Source: Massilia aquatica (GTDB taxonomy: Bacteria; Pseudomonadota; Gammaproteobacteria; Burkholderiales; Burkholderiaceae_D). Taken from it: a stretch of 64,000 nt of DNA. The stretch lies in assembly GCF_011682045.1 (NCBI RefSeq), contig NZ_VVIW01000012.1:1-64000 (forward strand), in the 5' to 3' direction. Position numbers and translations under genes: made by a program. This document shows, one piece after another, positions 52,091-64,000 of this stretch (position 1 is its first letter; every line of letters begins with the position of its first letter). The notes beneath the pieces are model-generated. The model was given only the letters and a program-made list of their open reading frames with translations. It searched no databases and was not told where the DNA came from.

Positions 52091-52762
52091 TTATACGGCC
52101 CCGGTCACGTTCGCGCACGTTTTCCGCTGCGCGCCGAACAAGGCATCGAACTGGCGCGCTGCGGCCGTGGGATCAGGGCTGGCATACACCGAAGTGATGG
52201 CCGCCACCATGTCGGCGCCGCGCTCGACCAGCGGCGCCGCGTTCTCGGGCGTCATGCCGCCGATGACCACCAGCGGCAGCGTGAGCTGGCTACGGGCTTC
52301 GAGCAGGATATCGGGCGCCGTGGTAAAGCTGTAGCGCTTGACCGGGGACGGATAAAAGCCGCCGAAGGCGGCGTAGGTGGCGCCATCGCGTTGGGCCGCG
52401 CGCGCCAGCGCCAGGTCGCCGTAGCAGGAGGCGCCGACGATCTTGCCTGGTCCCAGCGCGGCGCGCACCTTGGCCACGCAGGCGTCGGTTCCGCCCACGT
52501 GCACGCCGTCGGCGCCAAGCGTCAGGCACAGGTCCAGGTGGTCGTTGATCACCAGCGGCCGGCCGTAGCGGCGGCACAAGGCCAGCAGCGCGGCACCCTG
52601 GCGCCGGCGCAGGTCGGGGCTGGCGTCCTTGTGGCGGTACTGGACCAGCGCCACCCCGCCATCGAGGGCGGCGCGGGTGCAGTCGAGCAGGCGTTCGGTA
52701 TCGTCCCAGTTGGGGGTGACCAGGTAAAGTCCGCGCATGGGCAGTGTCGGTTTCAGTTTCAT
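52091..52762 (-). CDS. thiE: Thiamine-phosphate synthase
   Basis: 223 aa from ATG 52762 ([17 protein letters not shown]). TIM-barrel enzyme coupling HMP-PP and thiazole phosphate. Signatures are VQYRHKDA (substrate Lys), LVINDHLDLCLTLGADGVHVG and the phosphate-binding VIGGMTPENA. Its start overlaps the thiD stop by four bases. It is the last gene of the thiC-thiS-thiG-thiD-thiE operon. Confidence 0.96.
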   Translation of the reverse strand: MKLKPTLPMRGLYLVTPNWDDTERLLDCTRAALDGGVALVQYRHKDASPDLRRRQGAALLALCRRYGRPLVINDHLDLCLTLGADGVHVGGTDACVAKVRAALGPGKIVGASCYGDLALARAAQRDGATYAAFGGFYPSPVKRYSFTTAPDILLEARSQLTLPLVVIGGMTPENAAPLVERGADMVAAITSVYASPDPTAAARQFDALFGAQRKTCANVTGAV

Positions 52763-53517
52763 AGTAAGGAAGGTAAGCGCTGTGGAATGCGCTGCCCGGC
52801 GCCGATCGCGAACGATTGGGCCAGGCTTTGATGGGTATAGGACTGGGCGCGATCGAGGGCATCGGCCATCGATTCGCCCAGGGCCAGGCGGGCGGCAATC
52901 GCCGCGGCCAGGGTGCAGCCGCTGCCATGGAATTCGCCGGCCAGGCGTGGCCAGCGCCACTCCTGTTCCTGGTTGTCGCCGCGCCAGCGGTTGACCACCT
53001 CGGGGCCGTCGCCATGGCCGCCGGTGACCAGCACGTGCGGGCACGCGAGCGGGCCGAGCTCTTGCGCTTCGCGCAGGTTCGGCACCACCAGGGTGGCCAC
53101 GGCCAGCAGGGGCGCGAGCGCCGCCAGCGCGTCGCCGCGCGAAAGCGCATCGCCATGGCCGCTGGCCAGCACCGGGTCGAGCACCACCGGCAAGGCGGGA
53201 TCGCGCCGGCGCAGCTGATCGACTAGTGCGGCAATCGCCTCGGCGTTGGCGCGGTTGCCGGGGATGCCGAGTTTGACGGCGCCAATTTGCACGCTGTCGA
53301 TCAGCGCCTGCGCCTGGCGCGCCAGCAGGGAGGAGTCGACCGGCACCACGTCGTACACGCGGTTATGGTCCTGCACCGTCAGCGCGGTGACCACCGGCAG
53401 CGCGTGCGCACCCTGGGCCGCGATCGCGGCCAGGTCGGCGGCGATGCCGGCCCCGCCCGAGGGATCGAGACCGGCGAACACCAGCACCACCGGCATGGAC
53501 GCGCTGCGCGCTGTCAC
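52759..53517 (-). CDS. thiD: Hydroxymethylpyrimidine/phosphomethylpyrimidine kinase
   Basis: 252 aa if started at the GTG that overlaps the thiG stop (GTGA); ATG 53496 ([18 protein letters not shown]) gives 245 aa. Ribokinase-like fold with [13 protein letters not shown] and the C-terminal anion hole [15 protein letters not shown], including the catalytic Cys. It phosphorylates HMP-P to HMP-PP. Position between thiG and thiE supports the role. The coupled GTG is preferred because the operon uses overlaps elsewhere, but neither start has a strong ribosome-binding site. Confidence 0.93.
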   Translation of the reverse strand: MTARSASMPVVLVFAGLDPSGGAGIAADLAAIAAQGAHALPVVTALTVQDHNRVYDVVPVDSSLLARQAQALIDSVQIGAVKLGIPGNRANAEAIAALVDQLRRRDPALPVVLDPVLASGHGDALSRGDALAALAPLLAVATLVVPNLREAQELGPLACPHVLVTGGHGDGPEVVNRWRGDNQEQEWRWPRLAGEFHGSGCTLAAAIAARLALGESMADALDRAQSYTHQSLAQSFAIGAGQRIPQRLPSLL

Positions 53518-54311
53518 GCGACTTTGCCCGCGACCGGCGAGGATGGCACGGCGGCGAAGCGCTTGGGCATGCGCCCGGCCAAAAACGCTTCGCGCCCGGC
53601 CCGCACCGCCAGGCGCATGGCGCCGGCCATGCGCACCGGATCGCGCGCGCCGGCGATGGCGCTGTTCATCAGCACACCGTCGCAGCCCAGTTCCATGGCA
53701 ATCGCCGCGTCCGAGGCGGTGCCCACGCCGGCGTCGACCAGCACCGGCACCTTGGCCTGCTCGATGATCAGCTGCAGGTTCCACGGGTTGAGGATGCCCA
53801 TGCCGGACCCGATCAGGGACGCCAGCGGCATCACCGCCACGCAGCCGATGTCTTCGAGCAGGCGCGCCTGGATCGGATCGTCGCTGCAGTAAACCATGAC
53901 GTCGAAGCCGTCCTTGACCAGCGCTTCAGCCGCGACCAGGGTTTCGGGCATGTGCGGGAACAGGGTCTTTTCGTCGCCCAGCACTTCGAGCTTGACCAGG
54001 TTGCGCCCGCCCAGCAGCTCGCGCGCCATCTGCAAGGTGTAGACGGCGTCCTTGGCGTTGTAGCAGCCGGCCGTGTTGGGCAGGATGGTGTACTGGTCGG
54101 GCGGCAGCACGTCCAGCAGATTGGGCGCGTTGCGGTCCTGGCCGATGTTTACGCGGCGGATCGCCACGGTGATGATTTCGGCCTGGGCGGCGTCGGTCGC
54201 CTCGCGCGTTTGCGCCAGGTCGCGGTATTTGCCGCTGCCGACCAGCAGGCGCGAATTGTAGGTCTTGCCCGCGATGGTCAGCAGGTCTTGATTATTCTCG
54301 TTCATGTTCAT
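53514..54311 (-). CDS. thiG: Thiazole synthase
   Basis: 265 aa from ATG 54311 ([29 protein letters not shown]); a second ATG is two codons later. TIM barrel with the family motifs [34 protein letters not shown] and [26 protein letters not shown]. It builds the thiazole ring from DXP, ThiS thiocarboxylate and dehydroglycine. DXP comes from dxs, also in this window. No thiO or thiH is in the operon to supply dehydroglycine. Confidence 0.97.
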   Translation of the reverse strand: MNMNENNQDLLTIAGKTYNSRLLVGSGKYRDLAQTREATDAAQAEIITVAIRRVNIGQDRNAPNLLDVLPPDQYTILPNTAGCYNAKDAVYTLQMARELLGGRNLVKLEVLGDEKTLFPHMPETLVAAEALVKDGFDVMVYCSDDPIQARLLEDIGCVAVMPLASLIGSGMGILNPWNLQLIIEQAKVPVLVDAGVGTASDAAIAMELGCDGVLMNSAIAGARDPVRMAGAMRLAVRAGREAFLAGRMPKRFAAVPSSPVAGKVA

Positions 54312-54339
54312 GGTTGCTTCCTTGGTTGGTTCCCTATGC

Positions 54340-56656
<2,317 letters not shown>

Positions 56657-56805
56657 GTGCCGCCTTGCGGCAGCGAGCGCAATTATACCCCCTGATACGG
56701 GCGACAACATGGCTTTTTCGCCACGTGATACAGAACAACACCGGCTTGCGGGCAAGTGGGAGACTGGACCACCCGGGCTGCTTGCCAATGGCGCCAGCCT
56801 AAGCG

Positions 56806-56884
56806 CCGTCTTTCCCGCGCAGGCGGGAATCCATAGCACCTCCGCGCGAAGGTGGCATGAATCCGCGCCTGCGCGGGGACGACG
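56806..56884. repeat. Dispersed palindromic repeat, copy 6
   Basis: Contains GCGGGAATCCATAGCACC and GCGCGGGGACGACG as in copies 1 and 2; the right CATAGCACC arm is degraded to GGTGGCATGAAT. It lies between the TPP riboswitch and the S8 protease gene. Confidence 0.65.
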
Positions 56885-56944
56885 AATCTCAGGTCCTCGG
56901 CCTTCATGCCAGTCGCCTGCCAATCGTCACTTTGGAGAACCCTC

Positions 56945-58498
56945 ATGATGAAACTGTCAACCAGCGCCAGCGCGGTCCGCTTGCTGCTCTCGTCGCTTGC
57001 CATCGGCCTCACTGCGCACGCCGGCGCCGCCGTCGACACCACGCGCGTGATCGTCGCCTTCAAACCCGGCAAGGCGGCCATCGTGCGAGCGGCGGTATCC
57101 GGCGCGCACGGCGCGGTCAAGCACGAGATCCACGGCATGGATGCGATGGCGATCGAGGTGCCGGCCCAGGCCCTGAACGGCCTGCTGCGCAACCCGAACG
57201 TGGAATACATCGAGGAAGACGTGGTGCGCAAGGCCTTCGCCCTGAGCTCGGCGTCGACCGGCACGCCGTACGCCAGCGGCCAACTGGTCCCGTACGGGAT
57301 CAACCTGGTGCAGGCCGACCTGCTGCCCGATGCGAATGCCGCCAACCGCAAGGTGTGCATCATCGATTCAGGCTACGACCGCGCCCATGAAGACCTGAGC
57401 GCCAACAGCGTCGCCGGCGAGTACGACGCCGGCACCGGCAACTGGTACACCGACGAAAACCACCATGGCACGCACGTCGCCGGCACCATCGCGGCGATCA
57501 ACAACAGCGGCACCGGCGTGGTGGGCGTGAACCCCAACCGCCTCCTGAAACTGCACATCGTGAAGGTGTTCGGCGCCGCCGGCTGGGCCTATTCGTCAAG
57601 CCTGGCCAGCGCCGCCAACAAGTGCGGCAGCGCCGGCGCGAATGTCATCAGCATGTCGCTCGGGGGCGGACGCCCCAGCAAGACCGAGGAGCGCGCCTTC
57701 GATGCGCTGGCCGCCAAGGGCGTCCTGAGCATCGCCGCCGCCGGCAACGACGGCAACACGGTGGTGTCGTACCCGGCCGGCTACGCCAGCGTGATGATGG
57801 TCGGCGCGCTCGACGAAAACAAGGCCTGGGCCAGCTTCTCGCAGTACAACAGCAAGGTCGAAATCGCCGGCCCCGGCGTCGGCGTGCTCTCGACCGTGCC
57901 GATGAACAGCGGCTCCATGCCGGCGCTGACGGTGGGCGCGGCCGTGTACGCGCCGGGGTCGATGGACGGCTCGCCGGTCAAGACTGCCACAGCGCCGCTG
58001 GCCGACTTCGGCCTGGGCGACAAGGCCGATGCCGCCGTCTCGGGCAAGGTGTGCCTGATCGCGCGCGGGACCATCGATTTCGCCACCAAGGTCGCCAACT
58101 GCCAGAACAGCGGCGGCGTGGGCGCGGTGGTGTACAACAACGTCGCCGGAGGGTTCAGCGGCACGGTCGGCACGGCCACCCTGATTCCATCGGTATCGGC
58201 ATCGAGCGCCGAAGGTACGCAGCTGAAAACCCAGTTGGGCCAGAGCGCCACGGTGGCGGTGAAACCGGCCAGCTACGCCTACTTCGACGGCACCTCAATG
58301 GCGACGCCGCACGTGTCGGCGGTGGCGGCGCTGGTGTGGAGCTACTTCCCGACCTGCAGCGGAACGCAAATCCGCAACTCGCTCGGCAAGAGCGCGCTCG
58401 ACCTGGGCATGGCGGGGCGCGACACCAAGTACGGCTTTGGCCTGGTGCAGGCAAAAGCCGCCCACGACCGCATCAAGTTACTCGGTTGCGGGAATTGA
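56945..58498 (+). CDS. Secreted S8 family serine protease (subtilisin-like)
   Basis: 517 aa from ATG 56945, after TGGAGAA. Signal peptide (MMKLSTSASAVRLLLSSLAI.. to AGA), then an I9-type propeptide (VIVAFKPGKAA to VEYIEEDVV, about 34-93). Catalytic triad: Asp141 in IIDSGYD, His174 in HHGTHVAG and Ser451 in DGTSMATPH. A PA-type insert (about 360-420, KVCLIARGTIDFATKVANC) interrupts the catalytic domain before the Ser. The tail is short. It would be exported by Sec and self-processed. Single gene with two hairpins following. Confidence 0.95.
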   Translation: MMKLSTSASAVRLLLSSLAIGLTAHAGAAVDTTRVIVAFKPGKAAIVRAAVSGAHGAVKHEIHGMDAMAIEVPAQALNGLLRNPNVEYIEEDVVRKAFALSSASTGTPYASGQLVPYGINLVQADLLPDANAANRKVCIIDSGYDRAHEDLSANSVAGEYDAGTGNWYTDENHHGTHVAGTIAAINNSGTGVVGVNPNRLLKLHIVKVFGAAGWAYSSSLASAANKCGSAGANVISMSLGGGRPSKTEERAFDALAAKGVLSIAAAGNDGNTVVSYPAGYASVMMVGALDENKAWASFSQYNSKVEIAGPGVGVLSTVPMNSGSMPALTVGAAVYAPGSMDGSPVKTATAPLADFGLGDKADAAVSGKVCLIARGTIDFATKVANCQNSGGVGAVVYNNVAGGFSGTVGTATLIPSVSASSAEGTQLKTQLGQSATVAVKPASYAYFDGTSMATPHVSAVAALVWSYFPTCSGTQIRNSLGKSALDLGMAGRDTKYGFGLVQAKAAHDRIKLLGCGN

Positions 58499-58542
58499 TC
58501 CGGCCCCGGATCTGACGCAGGAACGTGCGGAGATGGTACGCT

Positions 58543-58578
58543 GATAAACTTTTGTTTATCCGGGGCGCGCCGCGCCCC
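58543..58578. terminator. Two consecutive hairpins after the protease gene
   Basis: GATAAAC-TTTT-GTTTATC is followed immediately by GGGGCGCG-C-CGCGCCCC. They sit between the protease stop and the glycosyltransferase ATG. Their strength suggests termination, but a U tract is absent. Confidence 0.35.
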
Positions 58579-58595
58579 TACCATTCCAGGCACGT

Positions 58596-59738
58596 ATGAC
58601 CAAAAAGATTTTGCTGTTAAGCGTTTCCGCCGGCGCCGGCCATATGCGCGCGGCCGAAGCGATTCGCGCCGCCGCCAACGCGGCCGCCGGCGGGGTCGAA
58701 GCGACCCATCTGGACGTGATGGATTACGTCCCTTCCGCCTTTCGCAAGATGTACACCGAGTTTTACCTGAAACTGGTGAACAAGGCGCCGGCGCTGTGGG
58801 GCTACCTGTACCAGGCCAGCAACGACGCCCGCCCGGACAGCACCATGCAGCAGCTGCGGCGCGGCCTGGAACGCCTCAACACGCGAGCGCTGATGACCGC
58901 CATCGACGCGGCGCAGCCGGACGCGATCGTCTGCACCCACTTCCTGCCGGCCGAAATTTTGGCGCGCGCGATCCGCAAGCGCGGCTTCACCACCCCGGTG
59001 TGGGTGCAGGTGACCGACTTCGACCTGCACCGCATGTGGATGCACGAGAACATGGCCGGCTACTTCGCCGGCAACGAGGAAGTCGCCTACCGCATGCGCC
59101 GCTGCGGCATTGCGCCCGAACGCATCCACGTGACCGGCATTCCGATCATGCCCGCCTTCGGCCAGGCGCTTGACCGCACCGCCTGCGCGCGCGAGTTCGG
59201 GCTCGATCCCAAGACCACCACCTTCCTGCTGATGGGCGGCGGCGCTGGCCTGGGCAGCCTGGAGACGGTGGCCGAACGCCTGCTGGCCCTGGAAGGCACC
59301 TTCCAGCTGATCGTTTTGGCCGGCAAGAACGCCAAGGCGCTGGCCGCGCTCAAGGTGTTGGAGATGCGCTTTCCGGGACGCCTGCTGGCGCAGGGCTTTA
59401 CCGACAAGGTGGAGCGCCTGATGGCATGCGCGGATCTGGTGATCACCAAGCCGGGCGGGCTGACAAGTTCCGAATGCCTGGCCATGGGCCTGCCGATGAT
59501 CGTCAATTCGCCGATTCCGGGGCAGGAAGAACGCAACGCCGATTACCTGCTCGAACAGGGCGTCGCCCTCAAGGCGGTCGACGGCCCCACCCTGGAATAC
59601 CGCATCGCGCACCTGCTGGCGCATCCCGATCAACTGGCGGCGATGAGCCGGCGCGCACGCGCGCTGGGCCGCTCGCATGCGGCCCAGGATGCCCTCGGCC
59701 ATGTGCTGGGTAACCCCGCCCGCACGCCATCGAACTGA
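58596..59738 (+). CDS. MGDG-synthase-like glycosyltransferase
   Basis: 380 aa GT-B fold glycosyltransferase. The N-terminal domain begins ILLLSVSAGAGHMRAAEAI (MGDG synthase signature, acceptor binding). The C-terminal domain has LLMGGGAGLGSLETV, ITKPGGLTSSECLAMGLPMI and PIPGQEERNADYL (nucleotide-sugar binding). The family glycosylates diacylglycerol or similar lipids at the membrane. Followed by an exported START-like protein 19 bp downstream. Donor and lipid substrate cannot be told from sequence. Confidence 0.9.
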   Translation: MTKKILLLSVSAGAGHMRAAEAIRAAANAAAGGVEATHLDVMDYVPSAFRKMYTEFYLKLVNKAPALWGYLYQASNDARPDSTMQQLRRGLERLNTRALMTAIDAAQPDAIVCTHFLPAEILARAIRKRGFTTPVWVQVTDFDLHRMWMHENMAGYFAGNEEVAYRMRRCGIAPERIHVTGIPIMPAFGQALDRTACAREFGLDPKTTTFLLMGGGAGLGSLETVAERLLALEGTFQLIVLAGKNAKALAALKVLEMRFPGRLLAQGFTDKVERLMACADLVITKPGGLTSSECLAMGLPMIVNSPIPGQEERNADYLLEQGVALKAVDGPTLEYRIAHLLAHPDQLAAMSRRARALGRSHAAQDALGHVLGNPARTPSN

Positions 59739-59757
59739 CCATACCGAAAAACGCCCC

Positions 59758-60360
59758 ATGACCAGACTCTTATTTGCCGCAACCCTTTTCAGCGCCTGCG
59801 CCGGCGCGCTGGCCGACACCGGCATCGACACCGCCAAGCTGACCGAAACCGAGGTCGCCCTGGCCGATGTGAGCCGTGCAGGCCAGCCCGGCAAGGCCTT
59901 CATGGCAGCCACCATCATCAACGCCCCAGTGCCGAAGCTGTGCGCGATGATCCAGGACTACGCCGCCTACCCGTCGTTCATGCCGAACGTGGACAAGGTG
60001 GCGGTGCTGCGCAAGGAAGACGCCGCGCAGGTCGACATGACGCTCAAGCTGCCGCTCGGGAAGGTGAAAAAATACCGCCTGCGCATGGAACCGAAGGTGT
60101 CCGCCGCCCAGTGCCAGCTATCGTGGAAAATGCTGCCCTGGCCCGGCGTGAGCGCCGAGGAAGCGATTGCCGACACCACCGGCTACTGGCTGCTGGCGCC
60201 GCACGCCAGCGACAAGAACAAGACCGTGGTCAAATACATGGTGTACACCGATCCGGGCCCGGTGCCGATGGGACTGGGGTGGATCGTCGACAGCATGAGC
60301 CGTGGCAGCATGCCCAAGACCCTGGAAGCGCTGCGCCAGCGCGCCGCCGCTGCGCAATAA
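59758..60360 (+). CDS. Exported START/SRPBCC-like protein
   Basis: 200 aa from ATG 59758. The signal peptide is [19 protein letters not shown]. The mature domain has the SRPBCC helix-grip pattern: [35 protein letters not shown]-like start (short form [15 protein letters not shown]), [16 protein letters not shown] strands and a C-terminal long helix ([18 protein letters not shown]). It probably binds a hydrophobic ligand in the periplasm. The preceding lipid glycosyltransferase and 19-bp spacing suggest a lipid-related role, by inference. Confidence 0.85.
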   Translation: MTRLLFAATLFSACAGALADTGIDTAKLTETEVALADVSRAGQPGKAFMAATIINAPVPKLCAMIQDYAAYPSFMPNVDKVAVLRKEDAAQVDMTLKLPLGKVKKYRLRMEPKVSAAQCQLSWKMLPWPGVSAEEAIADTTGYWLLAPHASDKNKTVVKYMVYTDPGPVPMGLGWIVDSMSRGSMPKTLEALRQRAAAAQ

Positions 60361-60427
60361 CTGCCCGTCGCGGCTGCGCCCCGTCCTCCTCTATAATGAA
60401 CGTTTTCGCAAAAATACACGACAAACC

Positions 60428-63238
60428 ATGGAATTAGACAAATCTTTCGAGCCCGCCGACATTGAACGCTACTGGCGCGCGGAGTGGGAAAAACGCGGCT
60501 ACTTCGCCGCGACCACCGACGCCGACAAGCCGTCGTTTTGCATCCAGCTGCCGCCGCCGAACGTCACCGGCACCCTGCACATGGGCCATGCGTTCAACCA
60601 GACCATCATGGATGGCCTGACCCGCTACTACCGCATGCGCGGCTATAACACCGCCTGGGTTCCGGGCACCGACCATGCCGGCATCGCCACCCAGATCGTG
60701 GTGGAGCGCCAGCTCGACGCGCAAAAAGTCTCGCGCCATGACCTGGGCCGCGAGAAGTTCGTCGCCAAAGTCTGGGAATGGAAAGAAAAGTCGGGCAACA
60801 TCATCACCGGCCAGATGCGCCGCATGGGCACCTCGCCCGACTGGGCGCGCGAATACTTCACCATGGATGAACCGCGCTCGAAGATCGTCACCGACGTGTT
60901 CGTGCGCCTGTTCGAGCAGGGCCTGATCTACCGCGGCAAGCGCCTGGTGAACTGGGACCCGAAGCTGGGCACCGCCGTATCGGACCTGGAAGTGGTGTCG
61001 GAAGAAGAAGACGGCTCGATGTGGTACATCCGCTATCCATTCGTGGACGGCAGCGGCCATCTGACGGTGGCCACCACGCGTCCTGAAACGCTGCTCGGCG
61101 ACGTCGCCGTGGCGGTCGATCCGACCGACGAGCGTTACCAGGCGATGGTCGGCAAGATGCTCAAGCTGCCGCTGACGGAACGTGAAATCCCGATCATCGC
61201 CGACGACTACGTCGACAAGGCCTTCGGCACCGGCTGCGTGAAGATCACCCCGGCGCACGACCTGAACGACTACGCCGTCGGCCAGCGCCACAAGCTGCCG
61301 ATGATCTGCGTGATGACGCTCGACGCGAAAATGAACGACGAAGCGCCGCAAGCCTACCGTGGCCTGGACCGTTTCGTGGCGCGTAAAAAAATCGTTGCCG
61401 ACCTCGATGCGCAAGGCTTGCTGCAGGAAGTCAAGCCGCACAAGCTGATGGTGCCGCGCGGCGACCGTACCGGCGTCGTGATCGAGCCGATGCTGACCGA
61501 CCAGTGGTTCGTGGCGATGACCAAGCCGGCGCCGGAAGGCACGTTCTTCCCCGGTAAATCGATCGCCGAAGTGGCGCTCGACAAAGTCGCCAGCGGCGAA
61601 ATCAAGTTCGTGCCCGAAAACTGGAACACCACCTACAACCAGTGGCTCAACAACATCCAGGACTGGTGCATCTCGCGCCAGCTGTGGTGGGGCCACCAGA
61701 TCCCGGCATGGTACGACGATGCCGGCAATATCTTTGTGGCCAAGACCGAAGAAGAAGCCAAGGCCAAGGCGCTGGCGGCCGGCGTGACGGCGCCGCTGCG
61801 GCGCGACGACGACGTGCTCGATACCTGGTTCTCGTCGGCGCTGGTGCCGTTTTCGACCATGGGCTGGCCGGAAGAGACGGTCGACCTCAAGACCTTCCTG
61901 CCGTCGTCGGTGCTGGTGACCGGCTTCGACATCATCTTCTTTTGGGTGGCGCGCATGGTCATGATGACCGCGCACTTCACCGGCAAGGTGCCGTTCGAGA
62001 CCGTGTACGTGCATGGCCTGGTGCGCGATTCGAGCGGGCAGAAAATGTCCAAGTCGAAGGGCAATACGCTCGATCCGATCGACCTGATCGACGGTATCGA
62101 TGTCGAAGCGCTGGTCGAAAAGCGCACCACCGGCTTGATGAATCCGCGCGACGCCGAAAAGATCGCCAAGGCCACGCGCAAGGAATTCCCGGCCGGGATT
62201 GCAGCCTACGGCACCGACGCGGTGCGCTTCACCATGGCCAGCTATGCTTCGCTGGGGCGCAACATCAACTTCGACCTGGGCCGCGCCGAGGGCTACCGCA
62301 ACTTCAACAACAAGCTGTGGAACGCCACCCGCTTCGTGCTGATGAACACCCAGGAAAAAGATTGCGGCGTGCCGGCAGATGCCGACCTGTCGCAGGGCGA
62401 CCGCTGGATCCTGTCGACCATGCAGCGCGCCGAGATGGAAGTGGCCAAAGGCTTCGACGACTACCGCTTCGATAACATCGCTTCGGCCATCCACAAGTTC
62501 GTGTGGTACGACTACTGCGACTGGTACCTCGAAATGGCCAAGGTCCAGATCCAGCACGGCACCGAAGGCCAGCAGCGCGCTACCCGCAACACCTTGCTGC
62601 GCGTGCTGGAAGTGATCCTGCGCCTGGCGCATCCGATCATTCCGTTCGTGACCGAAACGCTGTGGCAGACCGTCGCGCCGCTGGCCGGCAAAGTGCTCAA
62701 CCCGGCGGGCGACTCGATCATGGTGCAGCCGTACCCGGAAGCCAATCCGGCGCTCATCGACGAGCGCGCGGAAGAGTGGATGGTCCAGCTCAAGGCGCTG
62801 ACCGACGGCACCCGTACCCTGCGCGGCGAAATGAAGCTGCCGGAGTCGATGCGCGTGCCGCTGATCGTCGAAGCGGCCGACGCGGCCGACCGGGCGCGCC
62901 TGGAAAGCTACGCGGCTTACGTGCAGACCCTGGGCAAGCTGTCGGAAGTCAATATCGTCGACACCTTGCCGGAGTCGCCGGCGGCGGTGGCGGTGGTGGG
63001 CGCCACCAAGCTGATGCTCAAGGTGGAGATCGATGTCGGCGCCGAGCGTGAGCGCATGTCGAAGGAAATTGCGCGCATCGAAGGCGAAATCGCCAAGGTG
63101 AACGGCAAGCTGGGCAATGAAAGCTTCGTGGCGCGCGCGCCCGAAGCGGTCGTTGCGCAGGAAAAAGAGCGCCTGGTGGCATTCTCGGCCACCATCGAAA
63201 AGCTGCGCGAGCAGCTGGCCAAGTTGCCGGCAGCGTAA
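60428..63238 (+). CDS. valS: Valyl-tRNA synthetase
   Basis: 936 aa from ATG 60428 ([16 protein letters not shown]). Class I synthetase signatures: [15 protein letters not shown] (HIGH-type) and KMSKSKGN. The CP1 editing domain is present ([15 protein letters not shown]). The C-terminal coiled-coil tRNA-binding arm is seen in the last ~70 residues ([22 protein letters not shown]). Length typical. The upstream 42-codon extension overlaps the previous gene and is not used. Confidence 0.98.
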   Translation: MELDKSFEPADIERYWRAEWEKRGYFAATTDADKPSFCIQLPPPNVTGTLHMGHAFNQTIMDGLTRYYRMRGYNTAWVPGTDHAGIATQIVVERQLDAQKVSRHDLGREKFVAKVWEWKEKSGNIITGQMRRMGTSPDWAREYFTMDEPRSKIVTDVFVRLFEQGLIYRGKRLVNWDPKLGTAVSDLEVVSEEEDGSMWYIRYPFVDGSGHLTVATTRPETLLGDVAVAVDPTDERYQAMVGKMLKLPLTEREIPIIADDYVDKAFGTGCVKITPAHDLNDYAVGQRHKLPMICVMTLDAKMNDEAPQAYRGLDRFVARKKIVADLDAQGLLQEVKPHKLMVPRGDRTGVVIEPMLTDQWFVAMTKPAPEGTFFPGKSIAEVALDKVASGEIKFVPENWNTTYNQWLNNIQDWCISRQLWWGHQIPAWYDDAGNIFVAKTEEEAKAKALAAGVTAPLRRDDDVLDTWFSSALVPFSTMGWPEETVDLKTFLPSSVLVTGFDIIFFWVARMVMMTAHFTGKVPFETVYVHGLVRDSSGQKMSKSKGNTLDPIDLIDGIDVEALVEKRTTGLMNPRDAEKIAKATRKEFPAGIAAYGTDAVRFTMASYASLGRNINFDLGRAEGYRNFNNKLWNATRFVLMNTQEKDCGVPADADLSQGDRWILSTMQRAEMEVAKGFDDYRFDNIASAIHKFVWYDYCDWYLEMAKVQIQHGTEGQQRATRNTLLRVLEVILRLAHPIIPFVTETLWQTVAPLAGKVLNPAGDSIMVQPYPEANPALIDERAEEWMVQLKALTDGTRTLRGEMKLPESMRVPLIVEAADAADRARLESYAAYVQTLGKLSEVNIVDTLPESPAAVAVVGATKLMLKVEIDVGAERERMSKEIARIEGEIAKVNGKLGNESFVARAPEAVVAQEKERLVAFSATIEKLREQLAKLPAA

Positions 63239-63644
63239 GCTGTCACAGCGGTGCGGCGCGCTTTTGATTCCACCAGGAATCAAAAGCGCGCTGTACGTAC
63301 GGAAAAAAATGTCAAGTTGAAAATAGAGACTGTCTTATTCGGTTAACATTTGATAATATTTTTCTGATAAGAACTTAAAGTTTCTCTATACTATCGCTCT
63401 TTGGTGAGTCGGATCCAGTCCCGCTATTGGTTCTCCGGTTAACACCTGCGATGTCCCTGATTTGTTCCCCCTGTTACCCGGTTGCGTGCGCTTGCACGGA
63501 CCTGGCGTTCCCAGCGCACATAACAACTTCATTCACCGGTTGACGCCGGCACGCAGACCAGCAACTTGAACACTGCCCACCGAATGGCCGTGATGGATAT
63601 CCATTGCCTGTCGTGGGTACGAGGATTTTTGAAAGAGGAATTAC
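63239..63644. other. 406-bp gap upstream of the lipoprotein gene
   Basis: Holds the valS hairpin (63256-63291), then an AT-rich stretch (about 63300-63400) with TATACT near 63388 that could be a -10 box. About 250 nt of moderately GC-rich leader follow, with no ORF, before the lipoprotein ATG. The long leader is unusual. No known riboswitch was recognised. Confidence 0.4.
63256..63291. terminator. Perfect 16-bp hairpin after valS
   Basis: GCGCGCTTTTGATTCC-ACCA-GGAATCAAAAGCGCGC, starting 18 bp after the valS stop. The stem is fully paired. No U run follows on the plus strand (TGTACGTACGG), so it may be a non-canonical or bidirectional terminator. Confidence 0.55.
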
Positions 63645-64000
63645 ATGAAACAATCAGCTTATGCCATCGCCCTGTCCAGCGCCCTGATCGCCGGTTGCGG
63701 CGGCGGGTCGTCCGAGTCGTCGACCGCACCGGCCATGGCGCCGGCGGCGCCGGTGGCTGTGGTGCCGGCGCCTGTACCTGCACCAGCGCCGGCGCCCGTG
63801 GTGACGCCGGAGCCGGTCGTGGCCGCGCCGACACCGGTGGTCACTGCGCAACCGGCGCCGGTCCCGGCTCCTGTACCAGCACCGACGTCCGCCCCGGTGC
63901 CTACGCCAGCCCCAGCGCCCGCCCCTGCACCGGCGCCGGCCCCTGTATCCGCACCGGCTCCGGCACCAGCGCCAGCACCTGCGCCAGTATCGGCCACATC
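63645..64000 (+). CDS. Pro/Ala-rich lipoprotein (partial, runs off the window)
   Basis: The first 118 codons from ATG 63645, after AAAGAGG. The signal peptide MKQSAYAIALSSALIAGCGGGSS has a lipobox ending LIAGC, so Cys17 would be lipidated. From residue 30 the protein is almost entirely Ala-Pro repeats with Val, Thr and Ser (VPAPVPAPAPAPVV; TPAPAPAPAPAP), a rigid linker that would hold a distal domain away from the membrane. That domain lies beyond the window, so function is unknown. Confidence 0.8.
   Translation, partial: MKQSAYAIALSSALIAGCGGGSSESSTAPAMAPAAPVAVVPAPVPAPAPAPVVTPEPVVAAPTPVVTAQPAPVPAPVPAPTSAPVPTPAPAPAPAPAPAPVSAPAPAPAPAPAPVSAT

Noticed and set aside
60434-63283. 949-codon open frame antisense to valS
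   Set aside because: Shadow of valS in GC-rich DNA; no ribosome-binding site, low-complexity His/Arg/Val-rich product and no recognisable domain.

Overview
The window is GC-rich, densely packed bacterial chromosome. The proteins and gene order point to a betaproteobacterium of the Burkholderiales, most likely Oxalobacteraceae (Massilia/Duganella/Janthinobacterium-like). This is an inference from family resemblance: the pilT-pilU pair, the Rieske oxygenase-xseB-ispA-dxs block, glcDEF, thiC-thiS-thiG-thiD-thiE under a TPP riboswitch, and polA next to a DUF2782 gene and a ThrB-type homoserine kinase. No rRNA, tRNA, CRISPR array, prophage or transposase gene was recognised.

Layout. 0-11.3 kb: a PilU-like ATPase, oxyR, a four-gene small-GTPase/roadblock module, ubiA, a YqjD/YqjE/YqjK-like membrane trio, proC, yggS, pilT, pilU and a glutathione peroxidase. 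11.5-17.4 kb: a small exported peptide, glcD-glcE-glcF (glycolate oxidase), a cobalamin adenosyltransferase, a DUF5329 protein and a hypothetical protein. 17.4-21.1 kb: a sugar-isomerase/alpha-beta hydrolase operon divergent from a TetR regulator, with a perfect inverted repeat lying over the operon promoter. 21.2-28.5 kb: a MITE-like palindrome, dxs-ispA-xseB, a Rieske oxygenase, two tandem EamA transporters and a sulfurtransferase. 28.5-34.3 kb: an accessory stretch with an RTX/DUF4214 protein, a glycine-rich-domain-like protein, two tandem beta/gamma-crystallin proteins, a ZIP transporter and a DUF4382 lipoprotein. 34.3-42 kb: polA, a DUF2782 protein, homoserine kinase, a membrane protein and uvrD. 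42.2-48 kb: an M56 (BlaR1-like) metallopeptidase and a three-gene lanthipeptide locus. 48.2-56.7 kb: a DUF4240 protein, glutathione-dependent formaldehyde dehydrogenase, three response-regulator-type proteins and the thiamine operon. 56.9-64 kb: a subtilisin-like protease, an MGDG-synthase-like glycosyltransferase, a START-like exported protein, valS, and the first part of a Pro/Ala-rich lipoprotein that runs off the window.

The most unusual system is the lanthipeptide locus at 44.4-48.0 kb on the minus strand. Two Cys-rich precursor genes precede a three-domain (lyase-kinase-cyclase) synthetase that keeps all three cyclase zinc ligands. One precursor carries two almost identical 22-residue core repeats whose cysteines fall on an exact four-residue period. 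No dedicated transporter or leader protease is visible beside it. Also notable are a conservon-like GTPase module in a proteobacterium, several dispersed palindromic repeat families, tandem crystallin-fold genes sharing the same ribosome-binding region, and a terminator-like hairpin embedded inside a coding sequence.
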